Shown: in pieces, positions 56,699 to 64,000 of the stretch | Layout of the letters: each line of letters starts with the position of its first letter | How positions within the stretch are numbered: the stretch's first letter is position 1 | From: Mastigias papua | Taxonomy: Eukaryota; Cnidaria; Scyphozoa; Rhizostomeae; Mastigiidae | Length of the DNA: 64,000 nucleotides | Assembly: GCA_964019165.1 (NCBI GenBank) | Contig: OZ025267.1 | Coordinates: 2,505,650-2,569,649, forward strand | Direction of reading: 5' to 3' | Made by a program: the position numbers and the translations under genes | The notes under the pieces: model-generated | What the model was told of the DNA's origin: nothing | The model's database searches: none | The model's input: only the letters and a program-made list of their open reading frames with translations

Positions 56699-59600
56699 TT
56701 TCAGAATTGCTTTTCAGCTTCAGACGATTTTCCACGTGTAAGTGTTTCGAGCGAAGTGCAGAAATGATGAAATTCTCTCCACAGAATTTGTGTCCCATTG
56801 CTTTGTTTCATGCTGCAGCAATTCTTGAAATAGCAGTCGAGCTTGAACTGTCGTTAATGTTGTGTGGTATTTTTGTCCAAGTGAACTGCGTGCAACTATC
56901 ATTGCAAATCTTGGCTTCCTGAATGCACTTTTGATGTGATTGCATCTTTGTGATCTCATGCACTGCTCATTTACTTACGAGGTGAAATGAGATTCCAAGT
57001 AGTGTAAACAATCACTTTCATTATTTTTCAGGCAGATGTCTTTACATCCTCACTAATTGTTGGTATCTGAACTATATGCAAGATACACAACCTTGCCGTG
57101 GGCTGTGGCTGATCTGTGCGATAAGAGATTAATACTTGAATATAATTCTTCTTCAGCGGTTTGTTCAGTATATTCAGGTATTAAAATTGCACTGTAAATT
57201 ACCACCATGACATTCGCCTCATTGTGGTACATACATTGGAGCTCCAAGCTCAACTTTGCTGAATATGTTTCCTTTTGCTCTGATAGGTATAGAGTTTCAT
57301 TCACCCGCATTAGGGGTGGTTTGGTTTAATTTTGAAATATCTGGTGCCCTTTTCCTGGTTGCTGCCAGTGAATTGTAGCCATAGTAATCCGGCATTGGCT
57401 GTCGAATTGGCTGCTTTGCCCTGAATAAAGAATGTAGGATGAAATGATTTTCCAATCCAAGAAAATTAGACGGGATATTTTGAAGCTATAGGGATCGTTG
57501 AACACCAAAGCATAGACACTACCGCTGACAAGGTGCCAGGGATCGATATTACTTACAATGCTCTATCTGCCCATGCTTGCAGTTTTAATATCATTGGACT
57601 GATTCGTAAAGTTTAGAAGCAGAGTTGAAATTGGACTTCTGTTGTAGCCGTTGTTCTCTAATTCTACAACATTAGTTTAATTTTGTTTGGCTCTTTATAA
57701 TTAGAAATGCACCACTGGACTTTTGAATTTCATTTACAATAGCATATGTGGTTTTTGATCAATGTTATGAGTACGACCAATGGTCTGTTGGTCAGATTAC
57801 AGGTTAAGCTTACTCGATTACATAGTTGTCTCGTTTTGAAGAGTGATAGCTGTGATATGTACACAGCCATGTGTCTTTTGGTTACATAGTTGTCTCGTTT
57901 TGAAGAGCGATAGCTAAGATAAGTATATAGTCAAGTGTCTTTAACTTATTGTCAGAGATGGAATAATATTGGATGTGCGCATCGATGACATCGCTTTAAT
58001 GACTTACTGTAACCTGCGTTATTGACTGCTCTATACCGTTGTCATGGCAGCATGTTTCTATGGTGCTAAATCTAGGAACGCAGTATCAACCAATAGTGTT
58101 GTAAGCTTAGCAACCTTGTAACAAACATTTGATGCTGTTTTTCCTTTTTTATTCTTGCTTTGAAACAGAGATATCAGCGATGTTTTATTTTTTTTGTAGA
58201 ATTTCTCCTTAGGCCCGTAATTCATTGTTTCTTTTCAGTTGAACAGTAGGACTATCTCGACATTTGTGTGATTAATTCACACGTGAACTTATGTATATTT
58301 CGACAAATCTAACTTGTAGTATGTATATTTTGTTTGTAAAATGGAGGCTAGGTAAATTTTGATTATTAAAATCCATTAGTAGAACTTGTCAAATGGTAGC
58401 ACCTCATGTGGCAAAAATATCCAACTCGTAGTGAATATTTCTGTAATTGTAGAACAAGTGTCATTTGAATACATCTCAGATTTGTACAGAGACGCGTGAA
58501 TCCTATTAATTCTTTGGTGTTATTTCCTTCAAGAATCCCTTTAATTTCATTGCTTCTTCAGAATAGCTTTAAATTTTGGTCATTTGGTTTTTATTTTTGC
58601 CTAAATGGATTTCGTATCTATTTCATATCAAATTGTACTCATAGTGATATATTTTGCCAATATTGTATGTAACAGTAAGATGCAGTTACTAACAGTGATT
58701 CATTATGTGTAGCGGTTTGTTGTTATGATACTTTGAGGCTCACTCTTGGTCAAGATCGAGGCCATTTCAAAAGAAGGCTAAGTCACATTGATGTAGCAAG
58801 ATGCAGATTCTTTCGTTTAGGTCACGTGTATGCCTTCGTGCTATTTCAACCTTGTCATTTTCTCGTCTACTAGCAAGCTCATTGTTCGCCATTGAACTTC
58901 TCCTTCGCATTGTAGCTTTAGTATCTTTAAAACGTTCAATATCTAGCTCACTAAGCTCAGTGTCTTTGATGTTAAGCACGGATGATTAAGCCTAATGCAC
59001 TTTTAACCAATGAGATCTTGGTCAATTATACAATTCATGCTTTGTCAATGCTATCCATTTGCATTGTGCTTTATATTGTGACGTGAAATTTCTGTCATCC
59101 GCCTAGCATACGATCTTTGTAATTTATTTTCGCTATCCCCGTTTGCTTGCGGCGTTAAATGATAGAAATTCCTCCTCTTAAAGTTATATGAAATAATCGT
59201 ATACAAATATTTCGCTGTTTTTACTTTAACTACATGGAATAGGACTTTTACTAAATAGAAACTGATTGCGTGAGCATCTTGAGATTAGGAAAGGTCATTT
59301 GGAAAATTTAAAGTTTTAAGATGTGATCTATATGCAATATCGTTTATAAACTTACGAGCTAGTGTCATTTGAAAGTACATATAGTGAAATCCGTGCTATT
59401 AATTCAAGCTTTTCCATATACCCGCGATTTTCTCTAATCCAAATAGTACAGATTCAGGTTCTATCGCCTTATTGATAAGGAAATTATATTAATGTCTACA
59501 AGCTAACTGTTGTACTTTTGAATGCTGGTGACGCCAAATAGAGCATAAGTTAACTTCGTGGAATTTTTTTCAGGTGGACACTCAAGCTTTCAGATATCCG

Positions 59601-62600
59601 GTGTAAAGAGGTCAATTTGGCTTGTTGAGCCGGATGTCTGTATAGTTGATTCTTTGCAGAAACTCTTGGTGTTGTTGATACATAATTTGTTATATATCAC
59701 TTTTAAGCTCATCAAGGCACGAGAACGTGTTAGTATATTAGCATTTCAAACCTCTTTTCTTAGAGTGATTATGTCTCAGGAATTATTTTATAAATCAAGG
59801 AACTGGCAAATCAGAAATGCAGCGCAAGTGCCTCTCAATTGATTTACATGTTGTTCTTTCTTACGTTTGTTCACTCATGATCTGTTGCATACAGTTGAAT
59901 GCATTTCCTTGTATACGATTGTAGCACACTGCATTATATTGTATTATACGCTTCTTATTTTATAAGTAACCTAGCACAAGGTCTAGAAGGCTAGTTCTAA
60001 ATGTTCATTATTTATGACTTCTCTTGAGCGCTTGAGTACTTCACTGATTTAAGCAACAGGTGTTGTGTTATAGACATTGCAAGTGTTCAGCATTATAACA
60101 GGGCACTATGGCGACAGTGGAAGGTTCAGTGGAAATCCGCCTTTTGCTACATGGATTAGCTTAGCTGCCAAATGTTTTAGAGCCCTGTCAGATCTATTTT
60201 CTCCCAACCTAATTGACCAATCATCATACAAAATGGGCCTAGTCTTGGCATGTGTGGTCAGAATCCTGCATGATGATTGGTCAATTAGGTTTGGAGAAAA
60301 TGGACCTGACAGGGTTCTCACACATTTGGCAGCTGTGCTTCATTAAAGTATTTTTTATGTGCTAAGCCTTATTGACACTATTAAAGTAAATGTTTTCCAT
60401 TTTGTTTTTGTTTTCACTGCAATTTTTTCATTAAATTAAGAAGCTTTTAAAACTGAAATGTGGCCTAAAATTAAGAAACTATTACTATTAGGTTTTGAGG
60501 CAGGTTTCTTATAAAAGTAAAAAGTGTACAATGTTAGTATTTTTAGCAGAAGCAGCAGATATAACAAACTTATTGTTGCTTGAATGGAAAAATTTAGGAG
60601 GCCACGTGAATAGGTTTTTGTTGCAATGTGTTAGTTATCAAGTAATCAACTTCTTTTTATTTGATATATTCAGAATCGATGTCCTTTCCAAAGGTAGAAT
60701 ACGCTCCCAAATTGTTGAAATTTCATTCCACAATTGTGAATTTCAAACGTGAGACTGTGAAGGAGACACTTGTATGCAATTTGTAGATAATTGTCATGTG
60801 CAAATGGATTCAGCTTGGTGAAGAAAAGTTGCTTCAAGGGCCTCGGTTGGTAAGTGAATTTCACTATCAGCCACATTCAACACATTCTAATGCAACTTGG
60901 CATTTGTGAAATGATTCAGCATGATCAACTAGTCATTTGTTAATTCAATTACCAATGGGTTTAGATGTATCATGAGAGAAAGACACAGGGCCTAACACAG
61001 TGGACTTGACCACTAATGATGGTCTTGAAATTTTATATGTTTGCCTTGTGACGTAAGAATTGGTAGGCACTACATTTGCAAACTTTTCTTGCAAGAAGAA
61101 CAAAAACATGGCAGCATGTTAAACTAAAGTAGCGTTTCTTGTAGGAAATTGATGTGGTCCAAAAAATGTTCCTTCAGATGCTAATTGTACACTTTTAATT
61201 TCTGCTAAGTGGTGGTATGGTAACTTTCCCTTATTTCAGGCCCTGGACGAATATGTGCGTTCTCGTAGAAAGCAGAGTTCACCAAGCATAAAATTAATTT
61301 CAAAAGAGGGTACAAGTATATTCAGCTGCTCATCTTGAGGCTAAACTGTTGGGAATTCGGCATCAATGCATTCTACTCCTTTGGGGATATACTTTTGTCC
61401 GAACTTTAGTAGTGTTTTCTGCTATTCACACCTTCGAGGTGATGAAAAACAAATTCGAACCTTGCCCGTCTTGAAACTCCTTTATTTAGTTGACTGAGAC
61501 AGGCGAATTGCTTTCACATTTAAGTCAAAAGTTTCTTCAAACTTTTGTTATTTCAGTCGAAGAAAGTTTCAAAGTTATAGTAGCAATAAGAGGAATTGCA
61601 TTAAGGTAGGTATCTTTGACTTTAGTAAACCTAACGTGGCGAAGAAAGCCAATATTTAAACATGCCGCGTTTACCTTAGTAGTACCAATGAGAGTAGCAG
61701 GTTGGCATTTTCGTAAATACAATCCTAAAATTTTAGTGCTGCTAAACTGAAACTTTTTGCGTTCAGAAACTTGTGTGAAATGTGAAGAGAAGTTATAGGT
61801 GATTTTATGTAAAGACTAAGGGCCAAATATCTGAAGCTATAGTCTTAGTGCGAAAACTCGTTGACTTCGTATGCTGCTTGTTGTTGCACCCTGTCCCAAT
61901 TTAGAGCATGTGTTAAATGTTAAACTAACTGACCAAAGTTAACCGAACATACGCAATTTCAATCATTCATTATTTTGACTCGCATGCTGAAGATTTCCGT
62001 TTGCAGCTGGTTGTATTTAGATACAAATAGAAAACTTGTTGTTTGTCAAAACTAGCTATTCAGACAAAATTTTAACTGTAGTAGGGTTCTAGCCTCAAGA
62101 GAACGTGTTGTGTTATTTTATGCTATGTTGTGATTGTGTTATATTTGTCACCGCAAATTCTTTTAGCAGCACATAGACGTTTGAACTTGATTTTGATTCG
62201 TTTTGTTGCCGTTCTAATAGACATCATTAATACCACAAGTTCATGCCGGTTATCAACATAAATTACGTTTGGCAGAATTCACATTTGTGAGGGGGCTTGA
62301 TAGAGAGGGAGGACTTAATAAATTTTTCCTTCTGCAAAGGGAACTTGTTGGAGAAGAGGGCTTAAAAGAGAAATTACGGTATGTAGTGTTTTGTATGTTA
62401 GGGTATATTATGTTATGTGTTGTGTTATGTAATGTTGTGGTGTACTATGCTATGTTATTGCTATATTATTCAATGTGTTGACATTGCTATCTAAAACAAA
62501 GCCATCTGTAGGGAGAAATGAAGACTCTTTTCCAACGCTATATTAACAATTTGCATCACGGAGCTTATTCATCTAGCTGTGATTTGATGCCATTAGCAGA

Positions 62601-62968
62601 ATCTAACTTCTATGTTACCAAACTAAAGCTGCAGTTTTCTCAAAAACAACTAGGAATCGATACAATGTTGCTATTTTATGGCTCTGCTGTACTCAAAGGA
62701 TCATCTCTTAGGCCATTTTTGTTGCTATCTTTTGCTTGCCTTGTCTCTATCATATCTTCCAATCATAGTTAAGTTACTGGGAAATATAGCAAACGAAAAG
62801 ATAGTCACTTTAAAACTCATCGTTTCATCCAAAGCTCTAAACATTGCAGCTGTAGCTTTCATTCTGTAGTGACCTCTCGCCTGTTTTAGAGTTTTCCTAT
62901 ATTTCCGCCTTAATTTCTTGCGCCCTAATACCAGCGTAAAATCTAACCAAACCACAGAGAAGACTTAA
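56699..62968 (+). CDS. Unidentified gene, 3' part, seven phase-compatible exons
   Basis: Segments 56699-56737, 57032-57062, 59574-59600, 60674-60771, 61240-61309, 62276-62378 and 62890-62968 each sit between AG and GT. They keep phase across every junction and end at TAA, giving 447 nt or 148 residues plus stop. The reading is hydrophilic: SASDDFPR, SMSFPKVEYAPKLLKFHSTI, KRETVKETL, then ALDEYVRSRRKQSSPSIK, then EFTFVRGLDREGGLNKFFLL and RELVGEEGLKEKLR, with a basic/polar end. I do not recognise the family. The last four exons are the most convincing; the first three are very short and could be wrong. Upstream exons and the start codon are not found. AATAAA follows at 63051. Confidence 0.42.
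57398..57445 (+). mobile_element. LINE 3' tail
   Basis: TTGGCTGCTTTGCCCTGAAT, AAAGAATG and GATGAAATGA: the same 3' end as at 30940-31018. Confidence 0.45.
57821..57950. repeat. 64-bp tandem duplication
   Basis: CATAGTTGTCTCGTTTTGAA recurs at 57821 and 57885, followed in both by GAGxGATAGCT and, further on, by GTGTCTTT. The second half is more diverged. Confidence 0.85.
58767..58979 (-). CDS. Unidentified small open frame
   Basis: A 70-codon frame with a protein-like, highly charged composition (ELDIERFKDTKATMRRRSS, ASRRENDKVEIARRHTRDLN). It probably forms a helix. There is no good start context and no recognised family. It could be an exon of a minus-strand gene, a retro-relic or chance. 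Confidence 0.22.
   Translation of the reverse strand: MLNIKDTELSELDIERFKDTKATMRRRSSMANNELASRRENDKVEIARRHTRDLNERICILLHQCDLAFF
60163..60334. mobile_element. Palindromic MITE, copy B (best preserved)
   Basis: Two arms of about 63 bp are near-perfect inverted copies: AGCTGCCAAATG, CCCTGTCAGATC, TTTTCTCC and CTAATTGACCAATCATCA, around a centre of about 45 bp. It reads as an ORF on both strands only because it is palindromic. Lies between two exons of the unidentified gene. Confidence 0.88.
60674..60771 (+). CDS. Unidentified gene, internal exon
   Basis: Acceptor TATATTCAG and donor GTATGC. 32 codons plus two bases reading SMSFPKVEYAPKLLKFHSTI and KRETVKETL. The phase matches the next exon at 61240. 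Confidence 0.45.
61240..61309 (+). CDS. Unidentified gene, internal exon
   Basis: Acceptor CCTTATTTCAG and donor GTACAA. Reads ALDEYVRSRRKQSSPS, a basic segment with possible phosphorylation sites. Confidence 0.5.
62276..62378 (+). CDS. Unidentified gene, internal exon
   Basis: Acceptor TTTGGCAG, donor GTATGT. Reads VRGLDREGGLNKFFLL and RELVGEEGLKEKLR, charged and helix-prone. A farther-upstream acceptor at 62220 is also possible but breaks phase with 61309. Confidence 0.5.
62890..62968 (+). CDS. Unidentified gene, terminal exon
   Basis: Acceptor CTGTTTTAG, then 25 complete codons to TAA at 62966. The junction completes CGA (Arg). AATAAA at 63051 is a fitting polyadenylation signal. Confidence 0.42.
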
Positions 62969-63050
62969 ATGCAGTACAAAAGTAAACCTAGGATACAATT
63001 CATATTTAAAATTTCGATTTCAATGGACGATATGATGTCAGATGTTGACA

Positions 63051-63056
63051 AATAAA
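63051..63056 (+). terminator. Polyadenylation signal AATAAA
   Basis: 83 bp past the proposed stop of the unidentified plus-strand gene. Confidence 0.45.
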
Positions 63057-63486
63057 GAAACAGCGCTGCTTATAGGATTAATAAGAAATTATCTAATAAG
63101 TATTAGAACTTCATACACCCTCAGTGCTAATTTGTAATGTAAATATCATTTTGAAACCATGTAAGTTTAATCAGTTAAACAGGTTTCATTTCTCTACTTA
63201 GAAAAGAACGTAAAGTATATATGGAGAAAAAGAAACAATCTTGTTTAATAAGTAGTACTACTAAGGGAATTTATTTGTACCACAGACGCACAATAAATCT
63301 TGGCGGGAAGTGAATTACGTTTCTCAAGCTTGCTGTTGGTGTCCATTCGGTTGTTACGCATATCAGGATTTTCCTAAAGCAAGATTTAGGGCTACACAGT
63401 ATCTCACTATTACCGCACTAAAGGAACGATTCTTAGTCGTTATGAGAAAAAAACACAATTTACCTGATGCGGAGGAGGAGAAGCAT

Positions 63487-63570
63487 AGCCGACAAATATT
63501 TGAGAGCTCTGACCAGGTCTATTTTCTCCAAACGTAATTGACCAATCATCATGCAAGATTCTGATCATAC
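63487..63570. mobile_element. Palindromic MITE, copy C (half)
   Basis: GCCGACAAATATTTGAGAGC, then CTGACCAGGTCTATTTTCTC and AATTGACCAATCATCATGCA match one arm and part of the centre of 60163-60334. The second arm is absent. The rest of 63571-64000 shows no feature I can support. Confidence 0.75.
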
Positions 63571-64000
63571 ACAAAACTAATATCAGGCATGTTTCGCTGC
63601 TATGCAAATTGAATATAAGACGTTTATTTTACACTTTTATTTTAAAGAGAGAATTTTCCAGTGCATAAGTGATGCGATAATCATATAATTCTCCTTTTAA
63701 AGTTATAGAAAAGTGCTTGTAGCGTCACTTTTTCTGTAGAACTGCAGGTTGAACACGTCTGGTTCATATCATTTGAAAAACAACTGCATCAGCATACTTA
63801 TGAACCAATAGAATTTTGAAATATCACATTGATTAAAACGAAATCGCCTCACTGAGCCAAATACACCTAGATCTGTAGGAACTAAGATGGATGAGGATGT
63901 GTGAGAAGGAGACTGCATTAGAGGTTTGAAGCGGATTAGGATTCATACCTTGTAAATATTGTTTCTGCGGCAATCCTTTGCATCATCTTACCCAGTGGAT

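Noticed and set aside
60077..60346. ORFs of 71-89 codons on both strands
   Set aside because: Both are readings of the palindromic MITE at 60163-60334.
63310..63537. 75-codon plus-strand ORF considered as another exon of the unidentified gene
   Set aside because: Its 3' third is the MITE half-copy at 63487-63570, and a stop at 62966 followed by AATAAA already closes the model.

Overview
The window is eukaryotic, intron-rich, AT-rich nuclear DNA from an animal, probably a marine invertebrate. Three things suggest this: a complete NIMA-related kinase gene with GT-AG introns, a brambleberry/KAR5/GEX1-type karyogamy protein gene, and a mixed load of LINE, Penelope-like, Kolobok-like, hAT-like and Harbinger-like sequences. 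A cnidarian is plausible, but the sequence alone does not fix the phylum. There are no bacterial operons, CRISPR arrays or recognisable tRNA/rRNA genes.

Left part (1-13 kb). Two tandem minus-strand copies of a brambleberry-like nuclear-fusion protein lie at 1373-3827 and 9187-11492. The first reads open through a proposed two-exon model. The second has two frameshifts relative to the first and looks like a pseudogene, unless these are sequencing errors. Between and around them are decayed LINE reverse-transcriptase tails, microsatellites and a foldback-type element (11851-12811) with another MITE nested inside it. A short run of plausible plus-strand exons (497-2097) overlaps the first copy on the opposite strand.

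Middle left (13-18.5 kb). A 3.15 kb DNA transposon (13078-16227) has perfect 20-bp terminal inverted repeats, TTAA on both sides and one intact 646-codon DDE transposase. It is followed by three small non-autonomous elements, one of them hAT-like with a perfect 8-bp target duplication (17868-18300).

Centre (18.5-54 kb). One gene, NEK4-like kinase, fills this region on the plus strand. I reconstruct 17 coding exons with consistent phases, 2166 nt and 721 residues, a canonical kinase domain at the N terminus and a NEK1/NEK4-type C-terminal tail. Its introns hold most of the repeats. Intron 15 contains a near-perfect 1.23 kb palindrome of two head-to-head 5'-truncated Penelope-like element ends. 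Each arm has a GIY-YIG endonuclease ORF and a hammerhead-ribozyme-like motif, and (AT)n lies on both sides. Intron 16 is about 15.5 kb and carries a LINE fragment, several MITEs and a 31-bp minisatellite.

Right part (54-64 kb). Seven phase-compatible plus-strand segments (56699-62968) can be joined into the 3' end of an unidentified protein gene, with tandem duplications and a palindromic MITE family between them.
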